Shown here: positions 1-5,455 of the stretch, in pieces
How the letters are laid out: each line of letters begins with the position of its first letter
Numbering within the stretch: position 1 is the stretch's first letter
Assembly: GCA_938039765.1 (NCBI GenBank)
Contig: CALHTV010000158.1
Span: 1-5,455, forward strand
Origin: an uncultured Dictyoglomus sp.
GTDB taxonomy: Bacteria; Dictyoglomota; Dictyoglomia; Dictyoglomales; Dictyoglomaceae
DNA: 5,455 bases
Direction: 5' to 3'
Position numbers and translations under genes: made by a program
The notes under the pieces: model-generated
What the model saw: the letters and a program-made list of their open reading frames with translations, nothing else
Database searches by the model: none
What the model was told of the DNA's origin: nothing

Positions 1-1350
1 ATCTTTTTCTATTTCTTCTAAGATTTTTCTTAAGATATCTACAAATTCATCTAAAGTATATTTAGTTTCAGTCTCGGTAGGTTCAATCATTAAGGCTTCT
101 TCTACTATAAGAGGAAAGTAAATAGTAGGAGGATGAATTCCAAAATCTAAAATTCTTTTGGCAATATCTAATACTTTAATTCCCTTTTCTTTTTGAGATT
201 TGCCCGACAAGACAAATTCATGCTTGCACAGAGAAGGATAAGGTAAATTAAAGTAATTTTTCAACTTTTCTTTTAAGTAATTAGCATTTAGGACTGCCAT
301 CTCGGTAGTTTTTTTAAGGCCTTCATCTCCTAAGAGTTTTATGTATGCGTAGGCTTTTAGCATAACTAAAAAATTACCATAAAAGGTTCTTACTCTTCCT
401 ATACTTTTTTCGATATTATAATTTAGGTAGTATTTATTACCATCAAATTCTACAGTAGGTATAGGAAGATAATCTTTCAGAAACTCTTTTACTCCTACAG
501 GTCCAGCTCCAGGACCTCCTCCTCCGTGAGGAGTAGAAAAAGTTTTATGAAGATTTACATGAACAGCATCAAATCCCATGTCTCCAGGACGAGCATATCC
601 CATTATTCCATTTAAATTTGCCCCATCATAATAAAGTAGTGCACCTACTTCATGTACCATTTTAGCAATTTTTAGGATATCTTTTTCAAACAATCCTAAA
701 GTGTTAGGATTTGTTAACATTAATACTGCCACATCTTGGGTCAAGTATTTAGCAAGTATATTAGGATTTACTAATCCCCTTTCATCAGAGGGTATTTCTA
801 TGGTCTCAAAGCCAGCCATGGAAGCACTTGCTGGATTTGTACCATGAGCAGAATCAGGTACTAATACTATTTTCCTATTTTCTCCTTTATCTTTAAAATA
901 GGCTTTCATTATTAATAATGCAGTTAGTTCTCCATGAGCTCCTGCAGAAGGTTGGAAGGTAAATTTGTCCATACCTGTTATTATTGCTAGAGCTTCTCCA
1001 AGTTTGTAAATAATCTCTAAAGCTCCTTGAGATAGTTCTTCAGGAGTGTGAGGATGCAGATCTGTAAAATAATCAATATTTGCTATTTCCTCGTTTATTT
1101 TAGGATTATACTTCATAGTACATGATCCTAAAGGATAAAATCCTAAATCAACTCCATAACCCCAGTGAGAAAGGTTCGTAAAATGTCTTATAACTTCTAT
1201 TTCACTGACTTGGGGTAGGGGTAATTCTTCCCTTAATAATTCTTTAGGAAGAAGTTTTTCAGGTAGATAATCCTCTAAGGGATCTGGAAGTTTTATAGTA
1301 GGACGGTCTTCATTATTAAGCTCCTTTATTAGAGGAATTTCTTTTTTCAA
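1..1350 (-). CDS. gcvPB: Glycine dehydrogenase (decarboxylating) subunit 2, PLP-binding half of P-protein; 3' end beyond window
   Basis: With GcvPA it forms the split P-protein, which decarboxylates glycine and transfers the aminomethyl group to lipoyl-GcvH in the cytoplasm. I translated 450 codons by hand with no stop. Visible motifs are [10 protein letters not shown] (residues 75-84), QPSAGAHGE (133-141), [11 protein letters not shown] (166-176), LTNPNTLG (212-219), [10 protein letters not shown] (240-249) and the PLP-lysine motif NLHKTF with Lys269, followed by a glycine-rich loop [11 protein letters not shown] (274-284). MIEPTETE (421-428) marks the C-terminal domain. Family members are usually about 475-500 residues, so roughly 25-50 residues and the stop lie beyond the left edge. 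The start is TTG at 1348-1350: an in-frame TAA at 1357-1359 rules out anything longer, and the next in-frame ATG is far inside the conserved core (Met79). The start overlaps the gcvPA stop by four bases, so translation is probably coupled. It is the last gene visible in the gcv operon. Confidence 0.97.
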   Translation of the reverse strand, partial: MKKEIPLIKELNNEDRPTIKLPDPLEDYLPEKLLPKELLREELPLPQVSEIEVIRHFTNLSHWGYGVDLGFYPLGSCTMKYNPKINEEIANIDYFTDLHPHTPEELSQGALEIIYKLGEALAIITGMDKFTFQPSAGAHGELTALLIMKAYFKDKGENRKIVLVPDSAHGTNPASASMAGFETIEIPSDERGLVNPNILAKYLTQDVAVLMLTNPNTLGLFEKDILKIAKMVHEVGALLYYDGANLNGIMGYARPGDMGFDAVHVNLHKTFSTPHGGGGPGAGPVGVKEFLKDYLPIPTVEFDGNKYYLNYNIEKSIGRVRTFYGNFLVMLKAYAYIKLLGDEGLKKTTEMAVLNANYLKEKLKNYFNLPYPSLCKHEFVLSGKSQKEKGIKVLDIAKRILDFGIHPPTIYFPLIVEEALMIEPTETETKYTLDEFVDILRKILEEIEKD

Positions 1351-2708
1351 TTTTCTTTAGTAACCTCCTTTAATGCCTTCAAATAATATTCAATTTCCCC
1401 TATAGAGTTTTTTTCTGTTATTGCTATAAGTATTTCTTTATTTCTATCAGGATAGAATTTAGAAAGAGGAATTCCCCCTAAAATCTTTCTCTCTTCAAGT
1501 TTTTTCAGAATAACAGTGCTATCTTCAGGTAGTTTTACTACAAATTCATTAAAAAAGTAAGCATTGGGATAACTTAATTCAAGGTTTAGTTCTTTTTCGA
1601 TTTTATCTTTCAAGAAATGAGCTCGTGAAAAACAAATCTCTGCAACTCGTTTGAGGCCTTTCTTGCCTAAAAGGGATAAATACACTCCTGCCATAATTGC
1701 AGAAAGAGCCTCATTAGTACATATATTAGATGTAGCTTTAGCACGTCTTATATGTTGTTCTCGGGTTTGCAAAGTGTTTACAAAGCCTCGTTTGCCTTCT
1801 AAATCAATAGTTTCTCCTACTATTCTTCCAGGCATTTGTCTTATAAAGTCTTTTTTTGTAGCTAAAATACCAAGATAGGGTCCTCCATAAGCTAAAGGTA
1901 TTCCTAAAGATTGTCCTTCACCTACAACAATATCTACATCATATTCAGAAGGTGGGCGCAAAATTCCTAAAGATATAGGATAAATGGAGAGTATAAAGAG
2001 AGCATTATTTTTATGTATAATTTCACTCATTTCTTTAAGTTTCGTTTCGATGATTCCAAAAAAGTTAGGATTTTGTAAAATAACACAGCTGGTATTATTA
2101 GAGATCATTTTTTCTAAAAGCTCAATATTGGTTTCTCCATTCTTATTAAGAGGTAGCTCTATTACTTTTATATCTTGAGCTTTAAGATATGTTTTAAGGG
2201 TTAGAATATATTCTGGATTTAGCCCCTCTGAAATGATTACTTCTTTTCTATTATTTATTCTTATGCACATTAAAGCTGATTCGGCTATTCCTGATCCTGC
2301 TTCATATAAAGATGCATTTGCTACATCCATCCCTGTAAGATCACAAATGAGACTCTGATATTCAAATATAGCTTGCAATACTCCTTGGCTTATCTCAGGC
2401 TGGTAAGGAGTATAAGAAGTATAAAAAGTAGGAAATTGAGACACCATTTTTACAAATGGGGGTATATAGTGGTTATATGCTCCCCCTCCTAAGAAAGATA
2501 TGTAATCTTTTCCTACATTTTTCTTGGCTATGGTCTTTATCTCTTCTAGAAGTTCTATCTCAGAGTTTGAGGCTTGAATTTTAAAATTTTCTTTTGCTTT
2601 TGTTTTTATTTCTTCTGGAATATCAGAGAAAAGATCCTCTATACTCTTTAAACCTATAGTACTAAGTAATTCCTCTATCTCGCTTGGAGTGTGGGGAATG
2701 TAAGACAT
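1347..2708 (-). CDS. gcvPA: Glycine dehydrogenase (decarboxylating) subunit 1, N-terminal half of split P-protein
   Basis: This 453-residue protein pairs with GcvPB to form glycine decarboxylase. It has the PLP-enzyme fold but lacks the catalytic lysine, as expected for this subunit. Motifs in order are YIPHTP (3-8), [13 protein letters not shown] (72-84), [13 protein letters not shown] (97-109), QNPNFFG (212-218), [18 protein letters not shown] (263-280), MPGRIVGET (292-300), then [23 protein letters not shown] (from 313), which is the most diagnostic segment. The length is normal for subunit 1 (about 440-455). The start at MSYIPHTP matches the family N-terminus. Only six bases separate it from the gcvH stop. 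Its Shine-Dalgarno is weak (AGGA at 2721-2724, 12 bases from the ATG), so coupling to gcvH translation is likely. One motif differs from the usual family form: [10 protein letters not shown] (130-139) where I recall NAS(M/L)YDGA(T/S). Confidence 0.97.
   Translation of the reverse strand: MSYIPHTPSEIEELLSTIGLKSIEDLFSDIPEEIKTKAKENFKIQASNSEIELLEEIKTIAKKNVGKDYISFLGGGAYNHYIPPFVKMVSQFPTFYTSYTPYQPEISQGVLQAIFEYQSLICDLTGMDVANASLYEAGSGIAESALMCIRINNRKEVIISEGLNPEYILTLKTYLKAQDIKVIELPLNKNGETNIELLEKMISNNTSCVILQNPNFFGIIETKLKEMSEIIHKNNALFILSIYPISLGILRPPSEYDVDIVVGEGQSLGIPLAYGGPYLGILATKKDFIRQMPGRIVGETIDLEGKRGFVNTLQTREQHIRRAKATSNICTNEALSAIMAGVYLSLLGKKGLKRVAEICFSRAHFLKDKIEKELNLELSYPNAYFFNEFVVKLPEDSTVILKKLEERKILGGIPLSKFYPDRNKEILIAITEKNSIGEIEYYLKALKEVTKEN
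1364..1370 (-). promoter_or_regulatory. Ribosome binding site for gcvPB, inside the 3' end of gcvPA
   Basis: The minus strand reads AAGGAGG here, a full match to the Shine-Dalgarno consensus, 13 bases before the TTG at 1350. The spacing is longer than usual, but no ATG or GTG lies at a better distance in the gcvPB frame. An in-frame stop at 1357-1359 sits between this site and the TTG, so the site supports TTG as the true start. Confidence 0.75.
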
Positions 2709-2714
2709 TGTTTA

Positions 2715-3092
2715 TTAAGATCCTATATAGTTTTTATATTCTGCTGCAGAAAGAAGGGAATTATATTCTTCAGGATTAGAGAGTTCTAATTTCACAATCC
2801 ATCCTTCATTGTGGGGATCTTCATTTATTAATTCAGGTTTCTCTCTCAATTTTTCATTTACCTCTATAACTTTTCCCGAAACAGGAGAATAAACGTCAGA
2901 GGCAGATTTTACTGATTCTATCACTGCTAAAACTTCTTTTTGTTTAACCTCCTTTCCTAATTCAGGAAGATCTATGTGTACAATATCCCCAAGTTCCTCT
3001 TGAGCATAGTGAGTAATACCAATTATACCAATATTTCCTTCTATTTTTATCCATTCATGTTCTTTTGAGTACTTTCTATCCTCAGGATACAT
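2715..3092 (-). CDS. gcvH: Glycine cleavage system H protein (lipoyl carrier)
   Basis: GcvH is the shuttle of the glycine cleavage complex: its lipoyl arm receives the aminomethyl group from the P-protein, presents it to GcvT, and is reoxidised by the L-protein. The 125-residue length is typical. The lipoyl-attachment region is ESVKSASDVYSPVSG (59-73), with Lys62 as the modified residue. Other family marks are YSKEHEW (8-14), GITHYAQEELGDIVHIDLP (25-43), INEDPHNEGWIVKL (89-102) and a short C-terminal helix with Y/NSLLS. The ATG overlaps the last 11 bases of gcvT, and AAAGGAG at 3102-3108 lies nine bases before it, inside gcvT. No lipoate ligase or lipoyl synthase is present in this window, so lipoylation depends on genes elsewhere. 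Confidence 0.98.
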   Translation of the reverse strand: MYPEDRKYSKEHEWIKIEGNIGIIGITHYAQEELGDIVHIDLPELGKEVKQKEVLAVIESVKSASDVYSPVSGKVIEVNEKLREKPELINEDPHNEGWIVKLELSNPEEYNSLLSAAEYKNYIGS

Positions 3093-4179
3093 TTTTATCC
3101 TCTCCTTTCTTTAAAGAAGTATTTTTTATAAATGGAGGCTTTTCAATTTTAGCTCTCAAATACCTTTCTCTAATTTTAATAAAAACTTCATTTTGAATAT
3201 CAATGTAAGTATATAACATCCCAATACCAAGTTTCAATATAGGAGAAAAGGTTCCACTTGTGATATAACCTATTTTTTCTTCTTTAAGATATACTTCGTA
3301 TCCTACTCTTGGAATACCATTTTCTACCATTATGAACCCATTAAGATATTTAGTTTTTTTATCTTTTTTTTCTATTAGAGCTTTTTTTCCAATAAAATCT
3401 CCTTTGTTAAGTTTTACTACCCAAGCTAAATTCGCTTCCCATGGAGTTGTGTTTTCATCTATTTCATGTCCATAAAGAGGATATCCCATTTCTATTCTTA
3501 AGGTATCTCTGGCTCCTAAACCGCAAGGAGTAATATTTTCTTTATAAACTAAGTCTAAAAAGATTTTTTTTCCTGTCTTTAGATCTGCTAGAATCTCAAA
3601 TCCATCTTCTCCTGTATATCCTGTACGAGAGATTAGTAACTCAGTATTTCCGAAAGGGCTTTTTATAAAATGGTAGTATTTTATTTCTGATAAATTTATT
3701 TTTAAATATTTTTCTAATGTTTCTTCTGATTTTGGCCCCTGGATTGCTAAGAGAATAGTCTCCTTTGTTAGATCTGAAATTTCTAAATTCAGAGTGTTGT
3801 TCTGCTTTAACCAATTTAACACTTTTTCAGTATTTATAGCATTCACTACAAGTAAAAATTCATCATGGTTTAACATGAAAACAATAATATCATCCATTAT
3901 TGTTCCTGAATAATTTAAAATTAAGGAATACTGAGCTTTTCCAGGGAATAATTTATTTATATCATTGGTAGTTATATGTTGGAGAAAGTCTTTTGCACTG
4001 TTTCCCTTTACAAGAATTCTCCCCATGTGGGATATATCGAATATTCCTAAGTGAGTTCGGACGGAAAGGTGCTCTTCTACAATGCTTGAGTATTGAAGAG
4101 GCATCAACCATCCAGCAAAATCAAAAAATTTTGCCCCTAAATTTATATGCTCTTCTTCGAGAAATAGCTTCTTTGCCAT
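3082..4179 (-). CDS. gcvT: Aminomethyltransferase, glycine cleavage system T protein
   Basis: GcvT catalyses the tetrahydrofolate-dependent step: it releases ammonia from the aminomethyl-lipoyl arm of GcvH and forms 5,10-methylene-THF. The 365-residue protein shows the full family pattern: FDFAGWLMPLQY (19-30), FDISHMGRILVKG (47-59), GTIMDDIIVF (92-101) with the catalytic-region Asp pair 96-97, AIQGPKS (145-151), SRTGYTGEDGFEI (184-196), GLGARDTLRIEMGYPLYGHEID (from 220), the C-terminal barrel with ITSGTFSP (306-313), and KPPF (347-350). The length is normal. The ATG at 4177-4179 has a good ribosome binding site seven bases upstream. It is the first gene of the gcv operon and follows hup by 60 bases, which hold a strong terminator and no promoter that I can recognise. 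Confidence 0.97.
   Translation of the reverse strand: MAKKLFLEEEHINLGAKFFDFAGWLMPLQYSSIVEEHLSVRTHLGIFDISHMGRILVKGNSAKDFLQHITTNDINKLFPGKAQYSLILNYSGTIMDDIIVFMLNHDEFLLVVNAINTEKVLNWLKQNNTLNLEISDLTKETILLAIQGPKSEETLEKYLKINLSEIKYYHFIKSPFGNTELLISRTGYTGEDGFEILADLKTGKKIFLDLVYKENITPCGLGARDTLRIEMGYPLYGHEIDENTTPWEANLAWVVKLNKGDFIGKKALIEKKDKKTKYLNGFIMVENGIPRVGYEVYLKEEKIGYITSGTFSPILKLGIGMLYTYIDIQNEVFIKIRERYLRAKIEKPPFIKNTSLKKGEDKNVS
3102..3108 (-). promoter_or_regulatory. Ribosome binding site for gcvH, inside the 3' end of gcvT
   Basis: The minus strand reads AAAGGAG here, nine bases before the gcvH ATG at 3092. The site lies wholly within the last codons of gcvT. With the 11-base gene overlap, this supports the chosen gcvH start and re-initiation by ribosomes finishing gcvT. 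Confidence 0.75.
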
Positions 4180-4186
4180 TTTTCCA

Positions 4187-4191
4187 CTCCC
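4187..4191 (-). promoter_or_regulatory. Ribosome binding site for gcvT, directly abutting the hup terminator
   Basis: The minus strand reads GGGAG, seven bases before the gcvT ATG. It begins on the base right after the T-rich tail of the upstream terminator, so the gcv leader has no spare sequence. Only RNA that reads through the hairpin, or that starts inside or right next to it, would carry this site. Confidence 0.7.
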
Positions 4192-4229
4192 AAAATAAAA
4201 AGTTCCGGGCTGGGATTCCCCAGCCCGGA
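4192..4229 (-). terminator. Rho-independent terminator after hup
   Basis: A perfect 11-bp GC-rich stem (4204-4214 paired with 4219-4229; arm TCCGGGCTGGG) closes a four-base loop at 4215-4218. On the minus strand it is followed by ACTTTTTATTTT (4203-4192). On the plus strand no T-run follows the hairpin, so it is built to stop minus-strand transcription. It lies 10 bases after the hup stop codon. It stands out because it is the most GC-rich sequence in an AT-rich window. Confidence 0.93.
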
Positions 4230-4239
4230 TTAGTTTGAA

Positions 4240-4515
4240 CTACTTCTTTACTGCTTCACGAAGCTCTTTTCCTGGGCGGAATACTGGGACTTTAGTGGCT
4301 GGAATCTTAATGGGTTGCTGTGTACGAGGATTTCTTCCTTCTCTGGCTGCTCTCTTTCTTACAGAGAAAGTCCCAAAACCTACAAATTGGACAGTGTCCC
4401 CCTTAGCAAGAGCTTCTGTGATGGTTTCTAACACAGCATTAACTACTTTTGTTGCTTCTTTTTTAGTAATTTTTGCTTTCTCCGCTACTTTAGCAATGAA
4501 ATCTGCTTTTTTCAT
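4240..4515 (-). CDS. hup: DNA-binding protein HU, nucleoid-associated
   Basis: HU is a small dimeric protein that bends and compacts DNA in the nucleoid. The 91-residue length is standard. Residues 1-40 form the two-helix dimerisation body (KADFIAKVAEKAKITKKEA onward). GFGTF (46-50) leads into the beta arms, with the conserved GRNPRT segment (60-65), where Pro63 is the DNA-intercalating proline. The chain ends in VFRPGKELREAV (78-89). It resembles HU rather than IHF because it lacks obvious IHF-type extensions, though sequence alone cannot exclude special roles. Base composition is clearly richer in GC than its neighbours (56 of 120 bases at 4261-4380 by hand count), which fits optimised codons in a highly expressed gene. 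It lies 45 bases after mazG and has its own strong ribosome binding site and terminator. Confidence 0.97.
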   Translation of the reverse strand: MKKADFIAKVAEKAKITKKEATKVVNAVLETITEALAKGDTVQFVGFGTFSVRKRAAREGRNPRTQQPIKIPATKVPVFRPGKELREAVKK

Positions 4516-4522
4516 TTTTTAT

Positions 4523-4533
4523 TCACCCCCTTT
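4523..4533 (-). promoter_or_regulatory. Very strong ribosome binding site for hup
   Basis: The minus strand reads AAAGGGGGTGA, matching the anti-Shine-Dalgarno over about ten bases with one A-to-G difference that still allows a G-U pair. It ends seven bases before the hup ATG at 4515. It is the longest such match in the window and fits high HU expression. Confidence 0.8.
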
Positions 4534-4547
4534 CTAAGATGGGTTTT

Positions 4548-4566
4548 TTATAAAAACTTTTTATAA
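4548..4566. repeat. AT-rich palindrome at the mazG-hup junction
   Basis: TTATAAAAA (4548-4556) and TTTTTATAA (4558-4566) form a perfect inverted repeat around one central base (4557). It includes the mazG stop codon (4561-4563). It contains TATAAA-like cores in both orientations, so it could be a hup promoter element or a protein-binding site. It is too AT-rich to be a convincing terminator. No good -35 box lies at 16-18 bases before either core on the minus strand, so its role is open. Confidence 0.5.
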
Positions 4567-5337
4567 GATTTTCGAAAGGTCCCAAAGTTTATCTAATTCT
4601 TCTATACTGTAATCTTTCCATTCCTTTCCGGCCTCTTTAATTTTTTGTTCTATAAATTTAAAACGTTCTGAAAATTTATTATTTGTTTTCCTCAGAGAAG
4701 ATTCAGGGTCTACTCCTAAATGTCTAGAAATATTTACAATGGTAAATAAGAGATCTCCAATTTCTTCTTCAATTTTTTCTTTTTTATTTTCTTTTATGGC
4801 ATTTTCTAATTCTTTTAATTCTTCCCAAAGCTTAGGTATAATCTCTTTAGGATCTTTCCAATCAAAACCTACATGAGAGGCTTTTTCTTGTATTCTAAAA
4901 GCTGTAAGTAAGGCTGGCATATTTTTGGGAATTCCACTTAATATACTCTTTTCTTCTTTTTCTTTACTTTTTATGCTTTCCCAATTTGTTAAGATTTCCT
5001 CAACTCCTTCTACATGCACTTCTCCAAATACATGAGGATGTCTTGTAATTAGCTTATTTTTTAAATTTTTACATACTTCTTCAAAACTAAATTCATTCTT
5101 TTCTTCCCCCATTATGCTTTGCATAAGAATATGTAAAAGTATATCTCCTAACTCTTCTTTTATCATATCTTTATCATCTTTTTCTAAACCTTCAATTAAT
5201 TCGTAGGCTTCTTCTAAGAAATATGGTATGAGAGATTGAGGGGTTTGTTCTTTATCCCATGGACACTCCTCTCTTACCCTCTTCACCACTAAGAATAAAT
5301 CTATAAATTCTTTACATACTGTCTCTCTTTTATCCAT
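4561..5337 (-). CDS. mazG: Nucleoside triphosphate pyrophosphohydrolase, MazG family (two domains)
   Basis: MazG hydrolyses (d)NTPs to the monophosphate and pyrophosphate, and is thought to clean up aberrant nucleotides or tune stress nucleotides. The 258-residue protein has the E. coli-type layout of two all-alpha MazG domains. Domain 1 has CPWD (25-28), EEAYE (42-46) and EELGD (61-65), the metal-binding ExxE...ExxD pattern. RHPHVFGE (99-106) follows. Domain 2 has EELKE (172-176) and EEEIGD (190-195), then NNKFSERF (219-226). Both acidic motif sets are intact. The start is ATG at 5335-5337. A longer reading frame begins with GTG at 5373, but that codon lies at the predicted transcription start and would add 12 residues (KFIFLKIKRKV) unlike the family N-terminus. 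The ribosome binding site is weak (AAAGG too close to the ATG). mazG next to hup is a pairing I recall from clostridial genomes. Confidence 0.95.
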   Translation of the reverse strand: MDKRETVCKEFIDLFLVVKRVREECPWDKEQTPQSLIPYFLEEAYELIEGLEKDDKDMIKEELGDILLHILMQSIMGEEKNEFSFEEVCKNLKNKLITRHPHVFGEVHVEGVEEILTNWESIKSKEKEEKSILSGIPKNMPALLTAFRIQEKASHVGFDWKDPKEIIPKLWEELKELENAIKENKKEKIEEEIGDLLFTIVNISRHLGVDPESSLRKTNNKFSERFKFIEQKIKEAGKEWKDYSIEELDKLWDLSKIL

Positions 5338-5377
5338 AACCTTTCTCTTTATCTTTAAAAATATGAATTTCACTTAA

Positions 5378-5405
5378 ATTATAGCATCAACTTCTAAAAA
5401 AGCAA
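5378..5405 (-). promoter_or_regulatory. Likely sigma-A-type promoter for mazG (and perhaps hup)
   Basis: The minus strand carries a perfect -10 box TATAAT (5378-5383). A partial -35 box TTGCTT (5400-5405, three of six consensus bases) lies 16 bases upstream. Transcription would start near 5371, giving a leader of about 34 bases before the mazG ATG at 5337. The -10 match and its position just before the gene make this credible; the -35 is weak. Confidence 0.6.
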
Positions 5406-5421
5406 GTATATAAGCTATATT

Positions 5422-5450
5422 TTGACAAACACCCATCTTATAATAAGGTA
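5422..5450 (+). promoter_or_regulatory. Possible divergent promoter element, plus strand
   Basis: A perfect TTGACA (5422-5427) sits on the plus strand, pointing out of the window to the right. The nearby TATAAT (5439-5444) is only 11 bases away, too close for a standard pair. A poor TAAGGT (5444-5449) lies at 16 bases. It could drive a divergent gene beyond the right edge, but the match may be chance in AT-rich DNA. The rest of 5338-5455 holds no gene that I can support. Confidence 0.2.
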
Positions 5451-5455
5451 TTTCC

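Noticed and set aside
1651..2178. Plus-strand open frames opposite gcvPA
   Set aside because: They lie wholly antisense to strongly conserved gcvPA sequence and show no recognisable family. They are shadow frames.
4241..4330. Promoter for gcvT within the 3' end of hup
   Set aside because: Minus-strand candidates such as TAAAGT or ACTAAT have no -35-like hexamer at 16-18 bases, so I did not annotate one.
3993..4537. Plus-strand open frames opposite the gcvT start and hup
   Set aside because: They overlap the conserved gcvT and hup genes and the terminator. No family resemblance or supporting signal was seen.
4534..4566. Terminator between mazG and hup
   Set aside because: The palindrome is almost all A-T pairs with a one-base centre, so it would not form a stable terminator hairpin. 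hup is probably also reached by mazG transcripts.
5408..5420. Short inverted repeat ATATA-AGC-TATAT as an operator
   Set aside because: Five-base AT-only arms are expected by chance in this composition and nothing else supports a site.
1..5455. tRNA, rRNA, CRISPR array, insertion sequence or phage-like module
   Set aside because: No cloverleaf-like segment, regularly spaced repeats, transposase-like frame or terminal repeats were seen. Nearly all the sequence is accounted for by six housekeeping genes.

Overview
All six genes lie on the minus strand and read right to left: mazG, hup, gcvT, gcvH, gcvPA, gcvPB. The DNA is AT-rich. The coding strand is strongly purine-rich (the plus strand shown is mostly T and C), and the proteins are rich in Lys, Glu and Ile. 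This points to a thermophilic, low-GC bacterium. The split P-protein and the protein sequences fit Dictyoglomus or a similar deep-branching or Firmicute-like thermophile. Dictyoglomus is my best guess from composition and memory, not a proven assignment.

Right edge (5338-5455): a gene-free stretch with a good sigma-A-type promoter for mazG and a possible promoter element facing the other way. Then come mazG (two-domain NTP pyrophosphohydrolase) and hup (HU nucleoid protein), separated by 45 bases that hold an AT-rich palindrome and a very strong ribosome binding site. A strong rho-independent terminator follows hup.

The rest (4179 to 1) is a tightly packed glycine cleavage operon, gcvT-gcvH-gcvPA-gcvPB. 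Its genes overlap or are separated by only a few bases, and the last gene runs off the left edge. GcvPA and GcvPB together form the PLP-dependent glycine decarboxylase. It loads the aminomethyl group onto the lipoyl-lysine of GcvH, and GcvT passes the one-carbon unit to tetrahydrofolate and releases ammonia. The fourth component, dihydrolipoamide dehydrogenase (L-protein), and the lipoylation enzymes are not in this window.

This is a mostly ordinary housekeeping region, and I found no undescribed system. The points worth a second look are the hup terminator pressed directly against the gcvT ribosome binding site with no visible promoter between, the TTG start of gcvPB, the promoter-supported shorter start of mazG, and the palindrome at the mazG-hup junction.
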